Origin: Prinsepia uniflora
Taxonomy: Eukaryota; Streptophyta; Magnoliopsida; Rosales; Rosaceae
Length of the DNA: 64,000 nt
NCBI GenBank assembly: GCA_032719365.1
Contig: CM064871.1
Location: forward strand, 63,686,416-63,750,415
Direction of reading: 5' to 3'
Positions 33,770 through 45,564 of this stretch are shown here, one piece after another. Each line of letters starts with the position of its first letter. Within the stretch, counting starts at the first letter, position 1. The position numbers were made by a program, and so were the translations under genes. Under the pieces are notes generated by a model. That model saw nothing but the letters and a program-made list of their open reading frames with translations. It was not told where the DNA came from and made no database searches.

Positions 33770-34430
33770 GATGGCATCGGACCAGAGTTTTTAACGACGA
33801 ATCAATGACCATTGTTGGGGTAACAAATATTTCACCCGAAGCAATGATCGTCAGAGAATATTTGTCGGGTAACATGCGGTTAACGCACAAAGCTCGACGA
33901 AACAATCACGTTGGTCGGGTCATACTTAGTTCTGTAGACATTCACCGAAGTGAACTAGTAATCGGGTTACGTTTAAATTCTCGTCGGGTAACACCTTGAA
34001 CAGTTATTAAATGATTTCGGGGGTTATCCATTGAATTGTCAGATTCGTCGTGTTACATTTTAAAGCCTCATCAGGTAACACCTTGAAAAGATTGGTGCTT
34101 ATCCACTGAATCGTAGACTTCGTCGAGTGATATTGATTTTTTCTTCGAGTAAAGTTTTGAACAGTAATTAAAATTCTTCAGTGGATATCCACCGAACAAA
34201 GAAGTTCGTCCAGTTATATAACAATTCTTCGTCAGGTCATATTTTAACTTTTTTTATTATTTATATTGTTTAATTAATGAATATATTACTAAATATGAAA
34301 AATAATTAAAATTCAAATTTGGAGTTATGAAATATATATTTATAAAATTTAAAATCTTGTTTTGAACATGTTTACAAAAAAATAAATAAAAAATAAATGG
34401 CATGAGTGGGGCTGGTCGGAGTGGTGTGGG
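33770..34430. mobile_element. Motif-repeat DNA (possible CACTA-like arm), right piece
   Basis: Variants of 'cgtcgggtaaca' recur in both directions (about 33868, 33985, 34060 and others), the style of the subterminal repeats of CACTA transposons. No CACTA terminal sequence was found. From about 34250 the sequence is AT-rich with no gene. Confidence 0.4.
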
Positions 34431-34438
34431 TGGTCGGA

Positions 34439-34465
34439 CATGCTCTGCTATTCGAGCAGAGCATG
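34439..34465. repeat. Perfect 11-bp inverted repeat, 5-base loop
   Basis: CATGCTCTGCT - attcg - AGCAGAGCATG can form a perfect hairpin. It lies in unassigned sequence between the motif-repeat DNA and an LTR. There is no poly-T tail of a bacterial kind, and the function is unknown. Confidence 0.7.
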
Positions 34466-34688
34466 CTCAGAGGGCAAATGAACTCCCATGTGTTGAAAGA
34501 TCATATCAAGCTAAGCCCTTATTAAGACATTTTATGCCTCAAGTCACTTGTTTTCGGCCCTCAGCTCGGCGGTCTCGGTCCGAAGCTCTGTCCAATTGCG
34601 TCATAAATCTGAGTACACCTCGAGATTGATGCCCCAAGAAGTAGTAACGAAGCCAACGAGATGTCTCGCTCCATCCCTTTGCTAGCAC
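34466..34688. other. Unassigned spacer
   Basis: No element end or convincing gene is seen. A 75-codon frame (34402-34629) has no recognisable motif. Confidence 0.4.
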
Positions 34689-36601
34689 TGTAACAACCCT
34701 TCCCAAATTCACGGGATTAATGGAGGATTATCGTGATTAATCCCTAATTGGTCGAGGAATTACAGACGGACAATGTAAAATGATGATTTTGCCCTTGAGA
34801 AGGTGCAAAAATTTAACTTTTAACCTCCCGAGTCTAATGCACGAGGACCGAGGACCTTTACGTAGATCAAGACGTTAGGCGTCCGCAGACAGGCGGCACG
34901 TCTAAATCGGACGTTTGACGGGGAAGTTCCGGGTCTATAATGAAAATTGATACTATTCATACAAACCGAGAAAATGGACAAGTGGCCTGTTGTGATTGGA
35001 TAAATAACTGTGGGGGGACTATCACAGGTAACGGTGATGGTATGATTGGGAGTGAGACGAACTCAGAGAGGTCAGAATCGAAGGCAACGGTGACCGGAAT
35101 TTGTCAGAATTTGGATTTCAAGACCACGACTTACTGTTCATCGAATCTTAGGTATGATTGGGTTTAATTTTGGTGTTTTTGAGTAGATAAAACTAATCTA
35201 GGGTTTCAGGCGATCACATAAGAAAAAACCAAATAAAAAATAGTTGAGAAATGACAAAATGGTGGCCAGGTCAGGTAGCGGGTCTGTGCGACCCGAATTA
35301 CAGAACCCATCGAGAGGTTAGGGGAGATGACATCATCATCTGACTTCATATCCAGTCCTTTGTCAGATGACGTGGCCGAATGGGGGAAGGACACATGTCA
35401 CATGCTAGTGCCCAGTCAGCACTGACATGTTAGTGACGTGGCCCAATCAAGTGATGCCACGTGTCACTGACATGCCAGTGACTTGGACCAATGAGCAACT
35501 GACACCTGGCACTGTCAGATCTGATAGCTGTTAGAGCCTGTCAGGCTGACCATTGATCGCTGACATCGGCGTTGACATTGCTGACGTCAACAGTTAACTT
35601 TTACGTTGACCGCTAGCGTAGAGGCTAATGGGCACAAATTTTAAGGTGGGACTAGTGTTATTCTAAAGGTTTTGGTGATCTACATCCAATTGTGGTGGTT
35701 TCGGGTCGATCAGAGATCGTTATGTTGGTTAAATTAAGGTTTGTAGCCTCGGAAAGCGTGTTCAGGATGCTTTCCTGGGCTAGTAATGTTCATAGGTCGT
35801 AGGCACGACCTTATAGAGTCATTGAGTGACAGTTGGTATGATTTAGACAGGCCTGAAAGTTCCGGAGATGGTGAATTAGCCTCGGGGAGGTTTATGCACG
35901 CGTATCGAGGCGCATCTAGGACGATCTGTGAGTGGACATTTGTTTTCTAAATTGATGCATGCATAACTGTTTTATATGTTTTATATATGTGATTTCTATG
36001 ATTATGATTATGGTATTTATGATTACGTATTTACACGATTACGAGGTTATGGTTTTCTACTTTGTATATATGTGCTAGTATTTCAATGATGGTTTGATGA
36101 ACTAATTTTGGATTTATAAATATAAAATCGTGTATGAGACCCATTTGATTTATGAACTCTCGGACTGGAGGTCCGTTTGGTTTGTATAATCGGGCTGGAG
36201 GCCCAGTTGATTATGATATCGAGCATGAGTCCTATTTATGGTTTATAGAAAGGAAATAGATTAAACGGTATTAAGAGCAAGGGCCCCTTTCTAAACGGTT
36301 TTGAAATGATTTTATAAAATGTCTTCCATATACCATTCTTATATGTGGATATGTGGAAGGTCTCCTCCAGTTGTTTGGGACACTAGGGTAGTCACGGCGC
36401 ATTACCTGCGAGGGGTCATTGCACAGAGCGACTGGACTGTGTAGTGACTCAGAAGCAGGATTGCTATTATTAGACATCTAGGACGTCAGACATCTGAGAT
36501 GTCATATAGGCTCGGAAAGAGACCCCGAGCAGCACGCGTAGCCTTAGACCGTGACATGACGTCTGAGCCGTTAGGCGTCTTGGACGCCAGGCATCTGGGA
36601 C
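34689..36601 (+). mobile_element. LTR lacking its 3' end, fused to gag
   Basis: It starts TGTAACAACCCTTCCC and contains LTR landmarks (gtgagtggac near 35929, gatgcatgcata near 35956, a GACGTC-rich block near 36475-36600). At 36601 it passes directly into 'tttggttactg', which elsewhere (39332) follows the primer site. The last part of the LTR and the primer site are therefore missing. ACGT-rich phrases at 35390-35600 resemble those in the family B LTR. Confidence 0.65.
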
Positions 36602-36630
36602 GTTTGGTTACTGATTTCTGTTGTTACGTC

Positions 36631-37482
36631 ATGCCTCCGAGACGTGCGCCCCGTGCACGGCCTGAAGATGAGAGGGATGAGGATAGGGTTAGAGAAGGCC
36701 CAGATATTGAGAGAGCTCAACGGTTTTGAGCCATTGTGTTTCGTGGTGATTCAGGCCCGGATGGTGCCGATGATTGGATTACTCGTTTGAAAAGGATTTT
36801 TGAAGTCATGAGATGTCCCCCGGAGGACATGGTGTTATTAGCCACTTTTCTTTTGGATGGCTATGCATATAGGTGGTGGCATGGTTTACAGTTACCTAGA
36901 TGGGATGCCCATACGTTGGCATGGGAAACATTCCGAGAGCGATTCTTGGATCAGTTTTACCCCCGCTCATTTCGGAATGCTAAACAGGTTGAGTTCCTCC
37001 AATTGTAGCAAGGGAATCTATCAGTAGTCGACCATGAACAAAAATTCTTGCACTTATCTAGTTTCGCTCCTCTGTATGTGGCCAATGAGGAGGATAAATG
37101 TCGAAGATTTGAGCAGGGATTGGGGAAAACAATACGAGGCGCTGTGACCGTAGGCTCGTATTCTACCCTGAGAGAATTATCAGATGCTGCTATTCGAGTG
37201 GAGGCTAGTTTAGCTATGCAAGAACAAACTTTGAGCTCTGGACGACGCCGAGAGCATTAGGATACTGAATTGATAAGTCATGAAACATCAAAGAGAGTTA
37301 GTCTTCACTCCCTTGTATCGCGACCCCAGACAGTGGTTCAGTCGAGTGGGGCTTCAACCCAGTCGACAGGTAAACGACATGGTGGATCAAATCGCCTTAG
37401 TACTACCCTCTCTCACTGTTGTAGGGAACTTGGACATTTGCGAAGGAACTGCCCCTATCGACTTGAAATTAGTTTAAAGTAA
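36631..37482 (+). pseudogene. gag of a gag-only (TR-GAG-like) element, copy 1
   Basis: A single frame from ATG 36631 reads as a Ty3/Gypsy retrotransposon gag: GADDWITRLKRIFEV, YAYRWWHGLQL, FRERFLDQFYPRSFRNAK and FAPLYVANEEDKCRRFEQGL, then a zinc knuckle near the end. In-frame stops occur at 36727, 37006 and 37258. In the knuckle (CCRELGHLRRNC) the first cysteine position is Ser. Gag would form the particle shell around element RNA. No protease or polymerase follows: about 550 bp of non-coding sequence leads to a polypurine tract and an LTR start. Confidence 0.8.
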
Positions 37483-38029
37483 TTGTATTGTTACATGATT
37501 TCGCGATACTTTGTAAATATTCTGTGTTATACACTTGTGTTGTAATATTGTATCACGTGTTCTGGTTGTGTCGGACTAGTGTTGGTTCGGATGGTTGTTT
37601 ACGATAACGATGTGGTATATGGACGGGCATGTTAGGCCCAGGATAAACTTGACCCGAGGATAAGGGGTAATGGGACTCAGAGGGAGTCCGGAATTTGTTT
37701 AGTGTGTGTTGAGAGATCCTGAGTAGAATGTGGTTCGCCTAGGGGTGTTTGCTAGGTGACTAGATATTCCAGTGGTGGCATTGATGTTAGTAAATGATGA
37801 ATTCAAACTCGAGAGGAGTCAAAACATTGGATTTGGATTCAGAAGGAGTCAAGAGTTGGTTTAGGACTCGGAATGAATCATGAGGTGATATGAGGGCTCC
37901 GGATAAGCCGGGAAAGATGGAAAAAGTGGTTATGGTTGCACATAAAGAGTAACGGTTCATGTGGGAACCCGAGGTGTGAAAATGGATATGAATCGAATTT
38001 TGAGGACGAAATTCTTTAAGGGGGAAGGT
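37483..38029 (+). mobile_element. Non-coding tail of gag-only element, copy 1, with polypurine tract
   Basis: It matches 40194-40761 almost throughout, without coding motifs. It ends 'tttaagggggaagg' (about 38015-38028), a polypurine tract, directly before TGTAACGACCCGG at 38030. Because pol is absent at the same place in both copies, its lack is a family trait and not local damage. Confidence 0.75.
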
Positions 38030-39315
38030 TGTAACGACCCGGAAATTCGAATCAGGGATAACTGCATTGATTTCCGCTTATGTCTCCACCTCTCAATCAG
38101 CCCCAAACGTCGTGCCACGGCCTGGAGGGTCATCAAAAACAAAAAAGGTGTGAGTGGACAAAAATAATATTATTTGAAAATACGTTTCAAATAGACCATT
38201 TACCCATCCAGTTTATCAAACCATGCATGCATAGGGTAAAAGCATATGAATCAATCACTGGCTTTCCAGTCAAATCACATAACAAGTCAAATCCTGGCTC
38301 TCAAGCCAAACATATTAAAACATAATCACCTGGCCACACAGACCAAAAACCCGTGCTCAATACCAGTACGTAAACACAATCCACATCAAACAGCACCACT
38401 CACAAGTGCACAATCAAGCAATCAATCCGTCAATCAATCCACACTATTCACAAGTGCACAAACGATCACATAATCACATCCGCACTACGCGTAGGCCAAT
38501 ATCCAGCCACATTCCTGGGATCAGACACCTCTAGGCTCAACCCTCGGGCTCAGTCACATCTGGACGAACACATCCCCAGGCTCAGACACATCCGAGTGGT
38601 ACATCCAGGCTCATTCGCATCCGAGAAGCTGGCTTACGATAACAACTCACAATCATACCATCATATTCCCCAAGCTGTGGTCGTCTAGGTAATCCCCTAG
38701 CTCCGACCATCTGGGTATCCACAATCACAAATACAATCCATACCACAAACACATATCAATCATATCCATGACTTCAAACTAAGTCAAAAGCATTCCCGAC
38801 AAGGTCTCAAGCCCAAATACCACTTACACGTAATTCCGTAAATCTCATTTGAAAATATTAAAATAATCCGAAATCATCCTTGACTTACCAATTAAGTCAA
38901 AATATTCATTTTGAAATCATTTTGACTCCGGGCCTAGCCCAAAATATCATTTGCACATTTTCTCAAAAAGTGTGCCTGAAAGACTGATTAAAATAATCAT
39001 TAAATCACAATTAATCATACCACATCATCAGGACATCATTGTGATTCAAATCATGCAATCAATCATTAAAACATTTAACTATGCATGCATAACGGTTTAT
39101 AAAACAAACGTCCACTCACACACTTGTTTTTTATGACCCTCCAGGCCGTGGCACGACGTTCGGGGCTGATCGAGAGGCGGAGGCATGAGCAAAAATTAGT
39201 GCAGTTATCCCTGGTCTGACAGATGCTGAAGGGTAGTTTCGGACTTCAGTTGACTTGCCATACGGGAGTAGGACCGGGCACGGTTATCAAAGTCCAGTTA
39301 GGACGAGTCCTGTCA
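38030..39315 (+). mobile_element. Rearranged LTR with inverted core
   Basis: It starts TGTAACGACCCGGAAATTCG and ends CCTGTCA at 39315. After only about 18 bp of normal LTR start, 38048-38160 is the reverse complement of 39113-39222. The part between (about 38160-39113) also runs opposite to the sister LTR: 38955-39118 is the reverse complement of about 42172-42335. The normal first 1.4 kb is missing. A change of orientation at the gtgagtggac/gtccactcac pair, plus a deletion, explains this. Confidence 0.7.
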
Positions 39316-39318
39316 AAT

Positions 39319-39330
39319 TGGTATCAGAGC
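39319..39330 (+). other. Primer-binding site, tRNA-Met type
   Basis: TGGTATCAGAGC three bases after the LTR end at 39315. It leads to the gag copy whose ATG is at 39360. Confidence 0.85.
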
Positions 39331-39359
39331 ATTTGGTTACTGATTTATGTTGTTACGTC

Positions 39360-40193
39360 ATGCCTCCGACAAGTGGGCCCCATGACGGCCTGAAGATGAG
39401 AGGGATGAGGATAAAGTTAAAGAAGGCCCAGATATTGAGAGAGCTCAAAGGTTGGGAGCCACTGTGTTTCATGGTGATTCGAGCCCGGTTGGTGCCGATG
39501 ATTGGATTACTCGTTTGGAAAGGATTTTTGAAGTCATGAGATGTCCCCCGGAGGACATGGTGTTATTAGCCACTTTTCTTTTGGATGGATATGCGTATAG
39601 GTGGTGACATGGTTTACAGTTGACTGGGTGGGATGCTCGTACGTTGGCATTGGAAACATTCCGAGAGCGATTTTTGGACCAGTTTTACCCCCGCTCATTT
39701 CGGAATGCTAAAGAGGTTGAGTTCCTCCAATTGCAGCAGGGAAATCTGTCAGTGGTCGACTATGAACATAAATTCTTGCATTTATCTAGTTTTGCTCCTC
39801 TATATGTGGCCAATGAGGAGGATAAATGTCGAAGATTTGAGCAGGGATTGAGAAATACAATACGAGGCACTGTGACCGTAGGCTCGTATTCTACCATGAG
39901 AGAATTATTAGATGCTGCTATTCGAGTAGAGGCTAGTTTACCTGTGCAAGAACAATCTTTGAGCCCTGGACGACGCCGAGAGCGTCAGGATACTGAATTG
40001 ATAAGTCAGGAAACATCAAAGAGAGTTAGTCTTCACTCCCTTGTATCGCGACCCCAGACAGTGGATCATTCGAGTGGGGCTTCAACCCAGTCGACAGGTA
40101 AACAGCGTGGTGGAGCAAATCACCTTAGTACTGCCCTCTGTCGCTTTTGTAAGGAACTTGGGAATTTGTGAAGGAACTGCCCCTATCGAATTG
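39360..40193 (+). pseudogene. gag of a gag-only (TR-GAG-like) element, copy 2
   Basis: It is homologous to 36631-37482. ATG 39360 is followed by a one-base loss near 39383 that shifts the frame. The correct frame then contains a stop where the second Trp of RWW should be (39605-39607), an open stretch 39620-40171, and a stop where Arg should follow GNL. The knuckle keeps CRFC but His is Asn, so the defects differ from copy 1. FRERFLDQFYPRSF and the long EEDKCRRFEQGL block identify it as Ty3/Gypsy gag. Confidence 0.8.
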
Positions 40194-40761
40194 AAAGTAG
40201 TTCAAAGTAATTGTATTGTTACATGATTTCGCGATACTTTGTAAATATTCTGGGTTATACACTTGTGTTGTAATATTGTATCATGTGTTTTGGTTGTATC
40301 AGACTCGTGTTGGTCCGGATGGTTGTTTACGATAACGATATGATATGTGGATGGGCATGTTAGGCCCAGGATAAACTTGACCCGAGGATAAGGGGTAATG
40401 GGACTCAGAGGAATTCCATAATTAGTTTAGTGTGTGTTAAGAGATCCTGAATAGGATGTGGTTCGCCTAGGGGTGTTTGCTAGGTGACCGGATATGCCAG
40501 TAGTGGCATTGATGTTAGTGAATAGAGAATTCAGACTCGAGAGGAGTCGAGCTATTGGATTTCGATTGGTTTAGGACTTGGGATGAGTCATGATGTGATA
40601 TGAGGGCTCGGGATGAACCAGGAAAGATGGAAAAAGTGATTATGGTTGCACATAACGAGTAACGGTTCATGTGGGAACCTGAGGTGTGAAAATGGATGTG
40701 AATTGAATCTCCATGATTGTTGTTTGAATTTCGGGGACAAAATTCTTTAAGGGGGGAAGGT
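40194..40761 (+). mobile_element. Non-coding tail of gag-only element, copy 2, with polypurine tract
   Basis: It parallels 37483-38029, has no pol motifs, and ends 'tttaaggggggaagg' before the LTR start at 40762. Confidence 0.75.
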
Positions 40762-42482
40762 TGTAATGACCCGGAAATTCGAAAAAAAGAAAAATTGGAA
40801 AACTTGAAGGAAATGACGATTTTGCCCCTAGTTATAAGGGCTGAAAGTTGACTTTTTGATTGAGACCTTGTTTGGACTTTTCGGAAGGACCATTGGATAG
40901 GTCTCGGGACGCTAAATCCGTAGACAGGCGGCATGCGTCAATCGAAGTTCGGATGGAAAAGTTAAGGATTGTGGAATGTTATGGGCATTTTGGGCATTTG
41001 TGTATAGAAGGGTAAAATGGTAATTTTGGGCAGTGGGGTGAATTATGAACGGTTACTTTGGCTGAATCAGCTAAATTAGATAAGGATGGGTTACTTGGTG
41101 ACACTTGTCACCATATTTGCAAACTTAGTGGCTTTGAATGCCTAACGCAAACAAAATAACCCGCCCAAATCCCCTTATTTAATTTGATCAAATTAATCGG
41201 GGAAGGAGGCCAACAGATAACACCTGAGACGGTAAGAGAAAGCCACAGAGAAAACGAGTGAAAATGAGAGGACAAATGAGGAAAACAGACCGATAAACTC
41301 GAAGACCCAAACCCGTGGAAGCTTTAATCGTCCAAAATTCGAAATTGAAGAATGGGACTGTAATGATTCAAATTGAGATTCAAGTGAGTCTTCTGGGATC
41401 CACTGAAATGTTTGCATCTCAAAATTGAGGAGAATTGACTCAGGAATAAGCAAGAACACAATTGGTGACAGTTATGAAATTCCATGGTTGAGTTCGACTA
41501 ATTAAAGGTAAGATGAACTCAAATTGAACTTGAATTCATGTTTAGAATGGATATACAATCCTTCATGTGTAATTAATTTAACGAAACAGCTTGAAATTGG
41601 GTGAAACCCGATTTAGAACCCGTCGGGTATACGCTTTGAGTCGAATGATTTGAGGAATAAATTCATGAAATTGAGTCTACCGATCCTTAATTCAGCTTGA
41701 TTAGATGAAAATAAGTGAAAGAAATGAAGCAATTGGGGTCGAATTGATTGAGAACGGATCGGGTTGCACCGCGGGTTGCAAACCCGTTTACCAAGCTTTC
41801 GGGTTGGGACGATGAACAATAGTGGTACTGTTCATCGGCGCGTGAGTCCACGCGCAGCCAGTGTAATCGGCGCGTGAGGGCGCGTGGCTGACTTTCTGGG
41901 GAAGTGTTCAACATACTTTTTCATGTAATCGATGTAACGAGCATTTTGGCGTTGGTTTCGAGTCGATCGGACACCGTCTCGATATTGTTTCGAGCTTCCG
42001 AAGGATTATGTTATGTTTTAAATTAATCTTTAATTCCCGGAAAATTGTGGGAAATTAATATGCTATTATTGGATTCATTAGTGACCCATAATGATGTTGT
42101 TTGACAGGATTCGAGATTTCTGGAAACTACGAAAACACGTGGAGCTCGAAAAGCGAGCGGGTTGGACGGTATGTGAGTGGACGTTTGGTTTACAAACCGT
42201 TATGCATGCATAGTTAAATGTTTTACATGATTGATTGCATGATTTGAATCGCAATGATGTCCTGATGATGTGGTATGATTAATTGTGATTTAATGATTAT
42301 TTTAATCGGTCTTTCGGGTACGACGTTAGGGGCTGATCGAGAGGCGGAGGCATGAGCAGAAATCAGTGCAGTTATCCCTGGTCTGACAGGTGCTGAAGAG
42401 TAGTTTCAGACTTCAGTTGACTTGCCAGATGGGAGCAGGACCGGGCACGGTTAACAAAGTCCAGTTGGGACGTGTACTGTCA
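40762..42482 (+). repeat. 3' LTR of the gag-only element
   Basis: It starts TGTAATGACCCGGAAATTCG and ends GTGTACTGTCA. It contains gtgagtggac near 42173 and tatgcatgcata near 42200, but passes directly from 'ctttcgggt' to 'acgacgttaggggctg' at about 42320. The second half of the mirrored module (GCATGCAT ... GTCCACTCAC) is therefore deleted. No gene is present. Confidence 0.75.
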
Positions 42483-42860
42483 CTTCAGGCCTCGAAAATG
42501 ATCTCATTCACTTCCCCAGTCCTCCAGTAACCCCTCTCGTCCACGACAATAGATCTTTAAGCCCCAAACCACTTCCCAAATTCAAATGAAAACAGAGAGC
42601 TTCGCGGGTTTTTCTCAAGTCCCACCACCGTACTCCGTCGTCGTGCCTCACCGTGGTCACCAGTCAACGCAACATCACTTTTCCTTCAACTTTCCTTCAT
42701 ACTCCATCCTCAACCAATCAAGTTTCGAGAGGGTTAAGGTTCAATAATCACCCATATCTCTGTTTTTTCTACCGTAAAATCGTGCAAAAACCCCAAATTT
42801 ATGTTTAAACCGTGTGTGAGAGACGGTGAGGACTTCTACCACCGTCCAGAAGGGGCCAGG
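42483..42860 (-). mobile_element. Minus-strand LTR fragment, left part
   Basis: It resembles the middle of minus-strand family A LTRs (for example the 'tcgtcgtgcc' phrase near 42631, compare 5290). It ends at the target site CCAGG and resumes at 43630. Its own 3' end is lost at 42482. Confidence 0.5.
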
Positions 42861-43629
42861 TGTAACGACCCGTCCTGGAATTTGGGAATAGATTACTAAC
42901 TAATCATGATTAGCGGGGTTAATCGGTGATTAGTTGGGTGAAATCGGACGAACGATGCAAAATGACCGTTTTGCCCCTAATCGTGGGTAAAACGTTGACT
43001 TTTAATTCGGACGGTCAAATGGACTTTGACCAATGACCGTGACGGAGTTTGAGACGTCACGAGTTCATAGACAGGTGGCACGTCCAATTCCGACGTTCGT
43101 GGTGAAAGTTATGACGTTCGAAAGCCCAAGGGCATTTTTGTAATTTGGACGAAATAAGGAAAATGTTGACTTTTTGATCGGGAGGTCCGATTGCCGAGGG
43201 CCAAGGACTGTTAGCAAGGTCTCGATGCCCTGAGTCCGTAGACAGGCGGCACGCTGAAAACGGACATCGGACGACCAAGTTACGGGTCACGGAAGTCGGA
43301 GGGCATTTTGGTAATATGCCAATTGAGGGCATTTTGGTCATTTTACCAGCTGGGTACTATTCACCACCGTGGGAAACAACCTACATGGCCATGCCGTGGG
43401 TGTTTGAGCGTGCAATTGTTTATGGTGTTAGTGGATGGCAAGAATGAGTAGTTTATGTGGATTGAGGCAGTGGCAACATGTCTGAAGGGACTGAAGCATT
43501 GGGCAGGCACGGGCTTGGTTTTAAAATTGGTCATGGCTGCCGTTTGCGGGAAGCAAACTTCACAGGGACCTCAGACGGGAGCACGTCACATCCCGCAGTA
43601 ATCCCGGGGGATTGGGATGGGTCGTGTCA
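42861..43629 (+). mobile_element. Mini solo LTR, 769 bp
   Basis: It starts TGTAACGACCCGTCC and ends GGGTCGTGTCA, flanked by perfect CCAGG duplications (42856-42860 and 43630-43634). It has the first part of the family A LTR (two GTTGACTTTT blocks and two tagacaggYggcacg blocks) and the last about 70 bp, without the central 2 kb and without the mirrored module. The perfect duplication shows that it moved, or was reduced, with both ends intact. Confidence 0.85.
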
Positions 43630-44218
43630 CCAGGTGTCCTAAAGCCTGTGGCCACACTCCCTGATGCAGCCAAGTGACCTCTGACCACTGGGCACAAATC
43701 CCTAGGCACAGAAATGACCAAAATGCCCTTTATTTCGCAATTTACCATTTTGCCCCTCTGATTCCTAGATCCATAATGTCATCGTCCGAACTCCAATCGA
43801 CATGTGCCGCCTGTCATTGTACTCAGGGCATCGAGACCTTCCCAACGGTCCTCGTATAGCGTGAAAATTCCATGTCATTGGAAAAGTCAACAAAGTGCCC
43901 CCTTTTCAACCAAATTACCAAAGTACCCTCAACCTTCTAAACGTCATAACTTCCTCCTCGGATGTTGGAATCGGACGTGCCACCTATCTATGAATTCGTG
44001 ACGTCCCAAACTACTTCATGGTCATCGGTCAATGTCCATTTGACCGTCCAAAAGAAAAGTCAACATTTTTGCCCATTCCAGGGGCGAAATCGTCATTTCG
44101 GGGGCAAAATCGTCATTTCGCAACGTCCGTCCGAACACATCCAACTAATCGTCAATTAACCTTACTAATCCGTCATTAACAACTAATCTCATCCTGATTT
44201 CCGGGAAGGGTCGTTACA
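43630..44218 (-). mobile_element. Minus-strand LTR fragment, right part
   Basis: It continues from 42860 and ends at 44218 with the reverse of TGTAACGACCCTTCCCGG. It holds the typical early-LTR blocks, including a local duplication of 'ggggcaaaatcgtcatttcg' near 44090-44120. Confidence 0.7.
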
Positions 44219-44740
44219 GTATATCTGTGTTTTATTGGATTTACTTATTTACGGATTTATTTGTTTATGGATTTGGGCAATGACCCGCATGATTTGGATT
44301 TACAGTTTTGCGATGAGTTCTCACATAGTTGGTTTTATGGTTTTGGGCTTAGGCCCTAATGATTTGAGGAAGGAAATGTCTTGGGTTTAGAAAATATTTT
44401 ATTATATTTGATTTGATTAACTTAGATGGTTTTTGAATGCATGCATGGTTTTCAATGAAGGACATAAATGTCTTCTTTATGCAATGAGTTTTTATTAAAT
44501 TATTTATTTTCGTCCACTCACAGTTTTTATGGTTTTTAATTCGTTTCAGGTTGATCTCGGATGCGGGCTATAGCGGAGACTGAGACATCACAGTTGTCCA
44601 CTGATCCTGGCGCACTCTGAAAACCGCGAGTGGGCTAAGGTTTGGGTTATCCATTGTCTGGCCCTTCGTGTCACACGTGGGTTAGACGGAAGCATGGCAC
44701 ATCCCGTGTTAATCCCGGGGGATTGGGATGTGTCGTGTCA
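44219..44740 (+). mobile_element. LTR 3' half, plus strand
   Basis: 'gggcttaggccc', 'gaatgcatgcatgg' (about 44436), 'cgtccactcacag' (about 44513) and 'gggatgtgtcgtgtca' at the end give the order of a family A LTR 3' half. A primer site follows at 44744. Confidence 0.7.
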
Positions 44741-44743
44741 AGG

Positions 44744-44798
44744 TGGTATCAGAGCGAGGTTAACATGTGGTACACTGATACCAAGGTGGTATCAGAGC
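44744..44798 (+). other. Duplicated tRNA-Met primer site
   Basis: TGGTATCAGAGC occurs at 44744-44755 and again at 44787-44798, each within 'aaggtggtatcagagc'. The first is the normal site four bases after the LTR end; the second is 43 bp downstream. Confidence 0.8.
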
Positions 44799-45564
44799 AA
44801 GGTTGTCAGTGTGGAACCAGATCACTATGTGCGCATATGCAGGATGTAAAGTCTCTATGTGGATGTAGCACGTCATCAACCTGAAAGTTAGGGTAATAGT
44901 ACGAGAGTTAGTGGAAATGAATAGTGGATAGGTTACGGTTGGCACGATATGTCGTGAGTTAGTGAGATTAGACGCGATGAATGAGGAACTAACAAAATTA
45001 CAGAGTTGTGATTGTTCCACGGTTAGGTCAGATTGGTTATGTTGCTAGGAGCAGCCGAGGTCTAGGAGATTATTTTAAGTTGATGGTCCGGAAAATGTGA
45101 GTTCAATAATTTGATTGGATATGACGACTTTCAAAGTCGAGACCGTTAAACGGTCATGTCATGTTAAATTTAGAGGTTGTGCTGCAGAGTAGAGCGGAGG
45201 CCCTGGACTACCCTAGTGGAGTCTAGTTGAGACCACGAAGATTGGTTGGCCTGACATTAAGTGAAGTGGTAGGATCCGACCCATGTGTACCATTATGAGA
45301 TGATATATTGGATCCTGGTGTGGACCGATTAGTAGTGTTGACGTGTGGCTACAGAGTCTCGGTAGCGATGTTTGTTGATCGATTGTCGTGCCTGCCACAT
45401 GGCTATCGAGGATGGTTGTAGTTGAGATTGTTGAGTATGGGATCGCGTTCAAGGATGTCCCTAGTTCCTTTTCTTGTATGATTTGTCAGGGTGGTTGTGT
45501 CAGAATTGTTGAGTTTGAAGGGAGTGCTAAGAATTTATTCGAAATTGGAAGAAGCCGAGGAGAA

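Noticed and set aside
34439..34465. Hairpin as a transcription terminator
   Set aside because: Intrinsic terminators of this type do not apply in a plant nuclear genome and no U-tract follows.
42483..42860. A separate host gene fragment with a proline- and serine-rich product
   Set aside because: The sequence matches the style of the central part of minus-strand LTRs (5060-5520) and continues after the mini LTR at 43630.
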